From: Bryopsis sp. KO-2023
Lineage: Eukaryota > Chlorophyta > Ulvophyceae > Bryopsidales > Bryopsidaceae
Direction of reading: 5' to 3'
Assembly: GCA_030272585.1 (NCBI GenBank)
Contig: BSYQ01000001.1
Coordinates: 10,679,001 to 10,743,000 of the forward strand
Length of the DNA stretch: 64,000 nucleotides
Shown: positions 8,874-17,767 of the stretch, one piece after another
Layout of the letters: each line of letters begins with the position of its first letter
Position numbering within the stretch: the first letter of the stretch is position 1
The notes under the pieces: generated by a model
Told to the model about the DNA's origin: nothing
Database searches by the model: none
The model's input: only the letters and a program-made list of their open reading frames with translations
Position numbers and translations under genes: made by a program

Positions 8874-11800
8874 TTAGGCTGTCGGCGGCGGCGGTGGTGG
8901 TGGTGGTGGCGGTCCTCCCTGACCTCCGCGACAGTGCTCCGGCGGCTCTCCTCCTGCTGCTGGATCGTCTGGACCTTCGTCTTCTCGGGGCCGCTTGGCT
9001 GCGCTGCCTCTCTCCAGGGGGATCTCGTCAGGGAACGGCCGACGGAGCTCGGGGTATCGCCCCCACATCTCCGCCGTCAGCGTGCGCCAGTATGCCGTCG
9101 TTGGGAAGTTTCTGGCTTCCGCTTCGCATCGCCAGCAGCGATTTTGGAAGACCTCGTCGGCGGTGATGCCAGGGCGATACTCCGGGATCCATGAAAGGTC
9201 CGCCGCCGGGATGTCCCCCAGCGTGAGTTCGCGTCCGCGGCAGAAGAGGTCGGGGCGCCGCAAGGCCACGAGGATGGCCAACACATCCTTGGCACACGCT
9301 TTCCAGGATTTTCCAAAGCGGTCTCGCGAGCAGTGTCGGTGGTGCCCGGGTGTGTTAGCAAACTTACAGGCGGTTGGGATGTACGCGTTGGAGCCGGGCG
9401 GTTTTGAACAACGGCTGCAACGCGTACCCATCCCTGGAGTGCCGCCGCCGCTGCTCTGGCCGTGCTGTCCCTTTCCATCACCCGGTGCTGTTCCGTCTGG
9501 GGGCCCTTCGTCCTCGCCAGTCTCCGTATCCGTTCCTGAAAAATCCATGACGACCTTCTTGAGCTTCCCTTTTCCTGAGGCGAGTCTAGTGGTTGGGCCC
9601 TTCCTTGGCGCTCCTCCCTTCGATGCTGGAGTCCCGCTTTGGCTTAATCCCGGGGTAGTTCCTGTGGGAGTTCCTGCTCCGAACGCGAATGGGGCTTGGA
9701 CATTCTGGAACATCTGGAAGGGGCGTGGTGGCCGAGGTCCCGCCATGGGTGGAGCTGGTGGTCTGATTGGCCCTGGTGGCAGCAAGACGAGTTGGGAGGC
9801 TGGAGGCACTTCCTCCGTCGTTGGGAGTTCAGCTGGTGGATCCTGGGGTCCTGCTTGCTCCGCTTGGTGGGCAAACGGAACTGGATCAGGTTCCTCCACA
9901 CGAGGCTGTGACACCCTCTCCTCCCATCCTCTCCGGTAATGCATCCCAGGCAGCGGCTGGTGTCCCGCCAACGATCGATCTCTTTCCTCCCTCTGCACCT
10001 CCGCCCATTCCTGAGCCGACAGTGGCTGTGGATGTGGTGGGCTTCCTGGGATCACATCAGCTGGAGCTGGGGGTTCATCCTCTGGTGTTGTTGGCTGCTC
10101 CTCCCCCACTTTCTCCCCAGTCCCTGCTTCACTCCCAACCAATCCTGAGCCTTCCCCCACTGTGGTTTCCTCATGCTGCCCCCCTCCTGTGGCTGCTGTT
10201 GCTGCTGTGGCTGCTGTTGCTGCTGTGGCTGCTGTTGCTGCTGTTGATCCCTCCAGACCTCCTTGTCCAGGCTGATGGAGTGGCTGTTCTCCTGTTAATG
10301 TTGCTGTAGCTTCCTCCAAGTCTTCTGGACCCAACTGAGGAGGTGGCTTTCCTCCTTCCCCAATGTCCCCAGCCTTGAGGCTTTTCACCGTTTTCTTTCG
10401 TGGTTGGCTGCTTCGGGGGTGTAGCGATCCTTTTTCCTTCCCCGTCAGTTCCGCGATCCGATCCTTCTGGCGATCCAAGAGGTCCGCCATCTTCTTCATC
10501 CGCCTCCGTTGTTGCTCCCATTGATTCCACGGCACCATGTCGCAGGTAGCCTGCGACCCCTGATCCCGCTGCTCTTCTTCGTCGGTTTGGGTGGCAACAT
10601 TCTGGGTTTCCGGCTGGGTCATATGGCTCGCAAGGATCGCCGCAAAGTACGCGGCCACTGCATCAATTTGCAGCTCCACCGGCAGATTTCGGAAGGTGGC
10701 GGGGAGTTCTACTGGTGGAGGTTGTGATGGCCCGGCTGCTGGAAAAGCGATCTCCGCCATGGGCTCGCTGACCAACTCCTCCACTGTCTCCTCCTCCTGC
10801 AATCCATATTCCGCCTCCAAATCTGCTGTATCGAGGCTGCCGGATTCAGCCATGGGTGTGTCGTCATTTCCTTGCCCTGGTTGATTTCCGCCACCCCTTT
10901 GCGATGATCCACTGCCCCCTCGCTCTGGCTGATCGCCGCTACCCTCACGTGCGCCACCGATTGGCCCTACTCCGCCTCCGCCACTACTCAACACGCCACA
11001 TATAACGGCCAGGAAACATACGATTCGGAACATGGTCGCTGGGCTCTCGAAAAGTGCAAATTCGTCTAACAATTCGCCGCCGCTGTTGGGTTTTTCTGCA
11101 CTTCCGCCACGAGACTCCTCCACGTCCGTCCTCTCAATGAGGCGACACTGTACCCTGTCCACAGTCCATGCATCCCTTGGGGTCTGACCCACCTTTACCA
11201 AATCCCCACGTAATTCCTGGACCATCCATGGCCCCTGATTAAATTCCATCTCCTTGGGGTGGTAGGGGAACCGAGTTGAGCACAACATCACCATGTCCCC
11301 TACTTGCAGTTCTGCTGGAGCTTTACCCCGCCTGATCGTCTCCCAGAGGTGCCCCAGCTGCTGTTTGACCCTTGCTTTCTGCAAGGCTCTGGCAAGACTC
11401 CCCTCCTGAGCTTTCCTCTCCTCATTCATAAACCTTAGGGTGACCTGGCGCTGCAGCTCCACTGCATCTGCCCGGCGTAACTCCCCTCGCAATTCTGCTA
11501 AGCGTTCATTTCGTTTGGTTTTGGTGGAAAACTCCCGGAAAAACAATGCCTTGGCGGGGCTGAATCCGGTGGAGGTGTGTTCCCTGGTGTTGATAGCATA
11601 AATCACCTCCTGCAGTTTCTCCGGCCATTGGGGCGTGATCCCGCCGCCACACTCCCTCCGCAATAGTTGTTGTATCTCCCGGTTCATTCTTTCGACCAGC
11701 CCATTGGTCTCCGGGTGGTATGGGCGTCCTTTCCTCAGCTGGACTCCCCACTGCTGTAGAAGTTCTGCCACCTCTCCTTCGAATTCACTCCCGTTGTCTG

Positions 11801-12410
11801 TGATGATGGAGGCGGGCGGTCCATATGGATGGAACACCGAGGCCTTCAGCCACGCCGCCACCGCAGAACTCCTCTTACTCGTTAATGCCCCGGCGATCGT
11901 CCACTTGGTGAAGTAGTCTACCATGACTATCACATATTTTTCTCCCGTTCCGGTGGTGGGCAGGGTGATCAAGTCCATACCCAGTCTCTCCCAGGCTCTT
12001 AACGGTATATGCTGCCTTAATGGGTGTCGTTCCTTAGGCGCTTTCTGACTTCTTCTGCAGCTGTGGCACGTCTGCCACACTTGTTCTACCTCTTTCCTTA
12101 TATATGGCCACCAGTATCTCTGCTGCACTTTCTGGCACAATCCTCTGCCGCCGATGTGCGCATTTTCCCTGTGGACTTTTCGGACCACAGTTGGCCTTTG
12201 CTCCTCTTTTGGCACCTCTAGCCATTCTCCTTGTTTACTCAAGCACTTGAGTGGGTGTAGATCTCCTCCCACCCATCGATATCTCTGACCCCTTTTTCGC
12301 ACCCTCGCTTTTGCTTGTTTTTCAGCGGGTAATGCCGTTGTTTTCAAGAATTCCATCAGTTCCGCATCCGCCCATGGATCCATTCTCCTTTGACCTCCTC
12401 CTTTGATCAC
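8874..12410 (-). CDS. Integrase of element B fused to a long C-terminal extension with an unrecognised Cys-rich domain
   Basis: The product has 1178 residues. Residues about 75-120 form the HHCC zinc-binding module (H80, H85, C115, C118). The catalytic core follows, with D146 in GMDLITLP, D205 in ITDNGSEF and E240 in NGLVERMN. A GPY-like C-terminal module lies near residues 370-430. At residue 460 (base 11033) an internal Met starts a hydrophobic stretch, MFRIVCFLAVICGVLSS, that looks like a signal peptide. A Gly/Ser/Pro/Glu-rich linker follows, with a short basic coiled-coil-like piece, an Ala-Thr run from an 18-bp repeat near 10190-10245, and a Cys/His cluster (CSRCSKP ... CKFA ... HHRHCSRD ... 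CAKD ... CRGR ... CWRCEAE, roughly residues 990-1110). I do not recognise this last domain. The extension occupies the position where env-like genes sit in some gypsy elements, but no fusion peptide or clear C-terminal anchor is seen. Confidence 0.88.
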   Translation of the reverse strand: MIKGGGQRRMDPWADAELMEFLKTTALPAEKQAKARVRKRGQRYRWVGGDLHPLKCLSKQGEWLEVPKEEQRPTVVRKVHRENAHIGGRGLCQKVQQRYWWPYIRKEVEQVWQTCHSCRRSQKAPKERHPLRQHIPLRAWERLGMDLITLPTTGTGEKYVIVMVDYFTKWTIAGALTSKRSSAVAAWLKASVFHPYGPPASIITDNGSEFEGEVAELLQQWGVQLRKGRPYHPETNGLVERMNREIQQLLRRECGGGITPQWPEKLQEVIYAINTREHTSTGFSPAKALFFREFSTKTKRNERLAELRGELRRADAVELQRQVTLRFMNEERKAQEGSLARALQKARVKQQLGHLWETIRRGKAPAELQVGDMVMLCSTRFPYHPKEMEFNQGPWMVQELRGDLVKVGQTPRDAWTVDRVQCRLIERTDVEESRGGSAEKPNSGGELLDEFALFESPATMFRIVCFLAVICGVLSSGGGGVGPIGGAREGSGDQPERGGSGSSQRGGGNQPGQGNDDTPMAESGSLDTADLEAEYGLQEEETVEELVSEPMAEIAFPAAGPSQPPPVELPATFRNLPVELQIDAVAAYFAAILASHMTQPETQNVATQTDEEEQRDQGSQATCDMVPWNQWEQQRRRMKKMADLLDRQKDRIAELTGKEKGSLHPRSSQPRKKTVKSLKAGDIGEGGKPPPQLGPEDLEEATATLTGEQPLHQPGQGGLEGSTAATAATAATAATAATAATGGGQHEETTVGEGSGLVGSEAGTGEKVGEEQPTTPEDEPPAPADVIPGSPPHPQPLSAQEWAEVQREERDRSLAGHQPLPGMHYRRGWEERVSQPRVEEPDPVPFAHQAEQAGPQDPPAELPTTEEVPPASQLVLLPPGPIRPPAPPMAGPRPPRPFQMFQNVQAPFAFGAGTPTGTTPGLSQSGTPASKGGAPRKGPTTRLASGKGKLKKVVMDFSGTDTETGEDEGPPDGTAPGDGKGQHGQSSGGGTPGMGTRCSRCSKPPGSNAYIPTACKFANTPGHHRHCSRDRFGKSWKACAKDVLAILVALRRPDLFCRGRELTLGDIPAADLSWIPEYRPGITADEVFQNRCWRCEAEARNFPTTAYWRTLTAEMWGRYPELRRPFPDEIPLERGSAAKRPREDEGPDDPAAGGEPPEHCRGGQGGPPPPPPPPPPTA

Positions 12411-12569
12411 GGCAGCAACTGTGGCAAATCACGAAGTCCGAACGGTAACGGTGTTCCACGCTACTTTTTCGGGGTTCGTGTGGCCTTGCCTTCAGTCTAG
12501 AAGTACCCCCATTGGACCAACAATGGTTCCTCTTTTTCCAGCCATGATCTTGAGATCCCCGGAAGATCC

Positions 12570-14408
12570 TTATGGACGAAGTGCTGTGGATCCACTGACT
12601 ATCGGATGATCCAGTGGAACTGGAAGCCTGGTCAGTGCATCCGCATTCGCATTGCTTCTTCCAGCGCGGAACTCAATCCTGAAATCAAACTCCTGTAGGC
12701 GGAGTGCCCACCTCATCAGTTTTCCCGTCAGTTTAGTACCTGTCATCAACCACTGTAATGCCCGCTGGTCTGTCTGCAGCACAAATTCTGTGCCATAGAT
12801 GTATGGCCTGAATAGGGTGCAAGCCCATACCACTGCCAGGCACTCCCCCTCCACTACCGAATAGTTCTTCTCCGCTGGGTTGAGTCTTTTGCTGGCATAG
12901 GCTACCACATGCTCTCTCCCTTGCTCATCCTTCTGGCAGAGTACTGCCCCCACAGCCTGGCTGCTCCAGTCTGTCTGCAGAGTGTATGGTAGGTGTGGCT
13001 GTGGTGGAGCCAGGACTGGTTGATCGGTTATGCTTTTCTTCAGCCTCTCAAATGCTTGTTGTTGTCGTTCCCTCCATTCAAATGGCACATCCTTCTTCAA
13101 CAACTCCGTCAGAGGTGCAGCGATCCTTGCATAGTCGCGCACAAATCTCCTGTAGTAAGAAGTAAGGCCAAGGAAGGACCTCAGAGTAGACACATCCACC
13201 GGTGGCTCCTGCAGCTCCACTGTGGCTACCTTCTTCGGATTCATCTTGATTTCCCCTTTTCCCACGATGTGGCCCAAGTAGAGTAGCTCCTCAAACCCGA
13301 AGTCCGATTTCCTCGGGCTGATCCTCAGGTTGGCCTCCTTCAGCCGCTGCAGCACCTCTGCCAAGATCTCCTGATGCTTTTCCCAAGTCTCCGCATAGAT
13401 GATAATATCATCCAAATACACGATCACCCCCTTCCACAGCATAGGTCCCAGTACCTCATTCATCATCCTTTGGAATGTCGCTGGGGCGTTACTGAGCCCG
13501 AAGGGCATCACCACGAACTCATACAGCCCCTCCTGTGTGATGAAGGCCGTTTTCTCCGCGGAGGCGGCGCTCATCCTGACCTGCCAATACCCTGATCTCA
13601 AATCCAAAGCGGTGAAGAACTTGGCCTCCGAGAACTGGTTGATCGCATCCTCTATCCTCGGGAGAGGAAAGCTATCTCGGGTGGTCACCTTGTTGAGCTT
13701 GCGGTAATCAACACAGAACCGCACCGACCCATCTGGCTTTGGAACCAAGACGATCGGTGAGGCCCACGGGGACTTTGACTTCCGCACCACTCCATCCAGG
13801 AGCATCCTCGCCACCTCCGATTTGACTACCTGGTTCTCCGCAAAACTGAACCGGTAGGGATTCTGCCTGATGGGGGGATGATCTCCGGTGGGGATCTCGT
13901 GGTATAATATGTTGGTTTGCCCGACTTGATCCGAGGACCAAGCACAGGCATCGGGGTACTGCTGCAGAAGCTCCAGCAGCTCTTTTCTTTGGTGGGGGGT
14001 AAGATGGGGACTAATTTTCAGTTCTTCCAGTTTTTCTCTAAGTGACACCTTTTTCTCTTCCCTTTCCTTTTCTGTGGCAAACGTTTTATTTTCTACATCA
14101 GAAGTCCCAAGGGGAACCACCCCTGCCCAAATCTGATTTTCCTGCAGCTGAACTGCTGCCTGTCCCATTTCCCTCAACCCAAACCTTTCTTTTCTTTCTC
14201 CTTTTTCTTCTCTTTCCTCTCCTTTTTCTGTTTCTTTGGCTTTCCTTTCCCTTGAATTTTCTTTTCCCTTTTTTTCTTTTTCTTCTCCCATTCCCTCCCT
14301 CATAAGGATTTCTGCCTCCACTGTTCTGCTATGGTTTAAGCATTGCATGGCCCATGAGTCCGGCCACAGACTCCTGGCCCTTTCCACTTCTTCCGTTTGG
14401 CGTTGCAT
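12570..14408 (-). CDS. Reverse transcriptase-RNase H of element B
   Basis: The ORF has 612 residues. A charged Lys/Glu linker (about 1-130) is followed by reverse transcriptase with FCVDYRKLN and the catalytic YLDDII, a connection domain, and RNase H with the acidic residues in TDWSSQ, EGECLAV and TDQRAL. It is in the same frame as the downstream integrase but separated by about 160 bp with several stops. It is in a different frame from Gag-protease, whose stop at 14582 lies about 170 bp upstream of this Met. The sequence is nearly the same as that of element C. Either polymerase is translated separately or the element uses recoding; the sequence alone does not decide. Confidence 0.93.
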   Translation of the reverse strand: MQRQTEEVERARSLWPDSWAMQCLNHSRTVEAEILMREGMGEEKEKKGKENSRERKAKETEKGEEREEKGERKERFGLREMGQAAVQLQENQIWAGVVPLGTSDVENKTFATEKEREEKKVSLREKLEELKISPHLTPHQRKELLELLQQYPDACAWSSDQVGQTNILYHEIPTGDHPPIRQNPYRFSFAENQVVKSEVARMLLDGVVRKSKSPWASPIVLVPKPDGSVRFCVDYRKLNKVTTRDSFPLPRIEDAINQFSEAKFFTALDLRSGYWQVRMSAASAEKTAFITQEGLYEFVVMPFGLSNAPATFQRMMNEVLGPMLWKGVIVYLDDIIIYAETWEKHQEILAEVLQRLKEANLRISPRKSDFGFEELLYLGHIVGKGEIKMNPKKVATVELQEPPVDVSTLRSFLGLTSYYRRFVRDYARIAAPLTELLKKDVPFEWRERQQQAFERLKKSITDQPVLAPPQPHLPYTLQTDWSSQAVGAVLCQKDEQGREHVVAYASKRLNPAEKNYSVVEGECLAVVWACTLFRPYIYGTEFVLQTDQRALQWLMTGTKLTGKLMRWALRLQEFDFRIEFRAGRSNANADALTRLPVPLDHPIVSGSTALRP

Positions 14409-14581
14409 TCTCGCTTCCTGCTCCTTGATCCTCCTGCCTGCTCGACGCCACTGTTCTCGTTTACCCGCACGCTTGCCACGCCGCCCTCTTCCCCTTTTCC
14501 CTTTATTCCCTTTTGTGGGACCGAACCACCTCCGCCACCCCTTCAGGTGTCGCCGAAGAAGGACGTCGGTGGCCGGCCCAC

Positions 14582-17500
14582 TTAAAAATCCGAGGAGTCG
14601 TAGCTCACCACCCTTGGTGGCTCACTCCTCCCCTCCCCGCCAGCTGCGGCTGCTGTGGAGGTCCCCCCTCCAGTCTCGCCACCCTCCACTGGCCTCCACC
14701 TCTGGGCCTCCCTGCGGAAGTGCCCCAACATCTCCTCCGACTCCTCCCTCTGTGCGCTCGTCACAGCGTCGCACCTTCGGAAATACTCCCTTGTGATAGC
14801 ATCCCTTTTTCTCGGTTCTCCCTCGCATCTCAACCTTTCGTCGTGGATCTTTTTGAACTCCCTCTTTGTCCCTCCGTGGTGCCTCCCCCTGGTGTCCAGT
14901 ATTTCCGCCTCCTGGAGATACAAATGTGTGGCCGCCGCCTCACTCATCCCCTTTTCCCGCCGAATGGTGCAGCACTCCTGCAGCACCGCCTTCTGGCGCT
15001 TGGTGATCCACAGAGGAGGGGGTTGAGGAACGTAGAGGTAGGGCTGGATGAACCCATCTGGTCGGCGTTCCCCTGGTGGCGTTTGGCTCGTCATTGAATC
15101 CTGCTGTGGCTGCTTTCCGGTGGGGGCTGCTGGCGGTTCTGGGGCGGCGCTCGTTTCTTCGATCGATCGGAGGGTTTGGTAAACTGCGACGACTGCAGCA
15201 CTCTCAGGCGTCGTTGTGTGAAGGAACTCGATGGGTACGTGACCTACTCGCCGTCCTGCCACACACGGAGTGAGCCGCTTGAAACCAAAGTGGATCTCTG
15301 TACCGGTATCCACCAACCACGGGGTCCCAATGATCAGGGATAGATGTTCGTTCTCCACTACATGGCACGGTACGATCTGTTTGCATTGTCCAAGGGCGAT
15401 GGGCAGGGCAGGGATGTACCCCAGAGCTTGCCTAGTCTCGCCATTGCAATCCCTGTACCTCCCCTTCGGTGCCTCCATCAGGTGGGTCAACCCTGTCCGT
15501 GCTAGGAGTTGGGCCGATATCACACAAGCACTCGCCCCCGTATCAATGATGGCCCCTGGTACCTTGGTCTCCATGATCTTGGCTGTGGCGGTAGTGACTG
15601 CATATGGGCTGGGCTTGCCCACTCCCTCCACAGTAGTGATTGCAGGTACTTTAGCCATGGGCACCCTCAGTGCCTTCAACCATGCATCGATCAACTCCGG
15701 GTGGTGCTGGCACAGACTCGCCACTGGAACCTCCGTCATCAGACCCTCCACAAACTTTTTGGCCTCTGCCGCCGTAAACATTCTCTTCTCTTTTGGCTCC
15801 CCCGCCGTCTTTTTCCCCATTTTCTTTTTCTTGGTCATGGTATTCCGTGGGGACGGTGGCCGCATGGGTGGAGGTAACATAGGTGGTAACATAACCGGTC
15901 TCGATCCTTGTGGCTCATCTCGTGGCCTCGGCACATCTTCTGGTTCAGGCACAGACTTTGTCTTCTCCTCCGGCTCCCGTGGGGGTTCTGGTTCCTTCTT
16001 TGGTTCCTCCATCACAACTTCCTCCCCAGCATCTGCTCGAGGTTCTGAAGGTATTGGGCTCGTGTCCATGGGGGTTCCTCCACTGCCTCCCTGGTCCCCG
16101 TCCAAGCCTCCGTGGTCAATATCCATTTCAGAGTACCAGATTGGTGCCAGAACCTCCTCGGGTCCTTCTGTGGTGGTTGCCCCAGGGTCCGTTTGCTCAA
16201 AGTCCATCACCAGGTGGTCCCCCATTTCCGCCTGGAAGAAGTTTAAATGTTCAGGACACTGGCTGGCATAATGGCCAAGGCGCGAGCAGTGCCAACATCT
16301 GACTTTGTTCACATCATAACGCCCTCCTCCCCAGCCTCTTCCTCCATTGCCATTGTTCCGAGTTCCCCGTCCTCTGCCTCCTCCATTTCCCCAGCCATTG
16401 CCTCTGTAGGCCCCTTGCCCTCTGCCTCCAGTGATTGGCACTTGGTTTGCTCCGGTACCCCCAGTGTTTCCATAGTTCCCTCCTCCTGGCTCTGGCACAT
16501 TAGGCTGTCTCACATCCGCCACCATTCCTGATAGAGTGGAGATCATACTTTTGAGTTCGCCAAACTGCTGCCCAGAGGTTCTCACATGCTGCTCCACTCC
16601 TCTGAGTCGCGAGTCCGTGGTGGTTTGGTGTTCGCGCACCTCCTTCCTCAAATTCTCGATTTGTTCGTTCACCCGCTGATCCATAATATTTACTTCCGCC
16701 AGGACTGGCTCCATCACTGCTTGGTCCTGCAGTTCCTCCAGTGTGTTGATCGTTGTCTTTCGCTTTGGCCCCGGCCGCACTTGTCTCTCTTCGATCTGTC
16801 TGGCTCTTGCCACTGCTTCATCCAGGGTATCTCCTGTAAAACCCAGCAGGATGGGGGCAAGATCCTCCCGCACTCCGTTCTTAAACAATTGCAGTAGAAG
16901 TTCGTCGGCCACGGCGGGACTGCCTGGGGCTCGACTCGCATTGAGTTGTTGCTGCATCTGGGAGAGTGCAGAAGCGTATTCTCCCACAGTTTCGTCATTC
17001 TTTTGTTTCCGTTCCAAGATACGGGCCACCAACGTCGCTGGCGCCACTCCAAACCTTGCCAACATGCCCATTTGTAACTCCTGCCATGTCCTTTCTGGGT
17101 TCGGCAGCCCTCCCACATGTGTAGGGTGTCTGGCCGTCCAATTGTCCACCCATGATCGCGCTTTCCCCGTCGTATACAGGACGAGTCTCTCAATTCTCTG
17201 ATCCTCATGGTCCGGCACCGCCGGTGGTACACTCCACCCTGAGCCTGTGGCGAGAATCTCATATGACCGTATCCAGGTGGCCACATCTTCCTTCTCTGCC
17301 CCAGTGAAGGCTGTTAACTGACTGTTGATCAGCCTGTTTGGAGGTCCTCTGGGGTGGGCCATAGCACCGACTCCGCCTGGTGGGTGTGGTGGAGGAGGTG
17401 GTGGAGGGAGTGGTGGAGGGACTGGTGGTGGACCAGGTGGTACAGGTGGAACGGGTGGAGGAACAGGTGGGACTGGTGGTTGGAGATAGGGAAGTCCAAC

Positions 17501-17767
17501 CTCAAAGGCAAATGGGTTCAGCGGGGGCTGGTCCGGTAACGGTTCTTCCTCAGCACTGGAGGATGATCCACTCTCGCCTTCTCCTTCGTCGTCAAAGGCA
17601 AAAAATGGGTTCAGCGGGGGCTGATCTGGGGGTAACGATCCTTCCCCAGAACTGGAGGTCGACTCTCTTTCGCCTTCTCCTTCGTGGGACTCTTCCTCGT
17701 CTGAAGTGGTACAGAAGGGTCCTCTGGAAACCCTGGCTCGATACGATAGGCTCTTCCTTCCGCCCAA
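14582..17767 (-). CDS. Gag-protease of element B
   Basis: The product has 1061 residues. It opens with an acidic Ser-rich stretch and a Pro-rich run (to about residue 130). The Gag capsid-like core starts near MAHPRGPPNRLINSQLTAFT, an alternative start near 17361. A coiled-coil-like region, Gly/Asn-rich sequence and a CCHC knuckle (CWHCSRLGHYASQC, about residues 490-503) follow. After a Pro/Glu-rich linker comes a retropepsin with IIDTGASACVIS (near 15530-15560) and the IIGTPWL motif. The N-terminus overlaps the upstream acidic ORF by 157 bp in another frame. Gag builds the particle and the protease matures it. Confidence 0.9.
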   Translation of the reverse strand: MGGRKSLSYRARVSRGPFCTTSDEEESHEGEGERESTSSSGEGSLPPDQPPLNPFFAFDDEGEGESGSSSSAEEEPLPDQPPLNPFAFEVGLPYLQPPVPPVPPPVPPVPPGPPPVPPPLPPPPPPPHPPGGVGAMAHPRGPPNRLINSQLTAFTGAEKEDVATWIRSYEILATGSGWSVPPAVPDHEDQRIERLVLYTTGKARSWVDNWTARHPTHVGGLPNPERTWQELQMGMLARFGVAPATLVARILERKQKNDETVGEYASALSQMQQQLNASRAPGSPAVADELLLQLFKNGVREDLAPILLGFTGDTLDEAVARARQIEERQVRPGPKRKTTINTLEELQDQAVMEPVLAEVNIMDQRVNEQIENLRKEVREHQTTTDSRLRGVEQHVRTSGQQFGELKSMISTLSGMVADVRQPNVPEPGGGNYGNTGGTGANQVPITGGRGQGAYRGNGWGNGGGRGRGTRNNGNGGRGWGGGRYDVNKVRCWHCSRLGHYASQCPEHLNFFQAEMGDHLVMDFEQTDPGATTTEGPEEVLAPIWYSEMDIDHGGLDGDQGGSGGTPMDTSPIPSEPRADAGEEVVMEEPKKEPEPPREPEEKTKSVPEPEDVPRPRDEPQGSRPVMLPPMLPPPMRPPSPRNTMTKKKKMGKKTAGEPKEKRMFTAAEAKKFVEGLMTEVPVASLCQHHPELIDAWLKALRVPMAKVPAITTVEGVGKPSPYAVTTATAKIMETKVPGAIIDTGASACVISAQLLARTGLTHLMEAPKGRYRDCNGETRQALGYIPALPIALGQCKQIVPCHVVENEHLSLIIGTPWLVDTGTEIHFGFKRLTPCVAGRRVGHVPIEFLHTTTPESAAVVAVYQTLRSIEETSAAPEPPAAPTGKQPQQDSMTSQTPPGERRPDGFIQPYLYVPQPPPLWITKRQKAVLQECCTIRREKGMSEAAATHLYLQEAEILDTRGRHHGGTKREFKKIHDERLRCEGEPRKRDAITREYFRRCDAVTSAQREESEEMLGHFRREAQRWRPVEGGETGGGTSTAAAAGGEGRSEPPRVVSYDSSDF

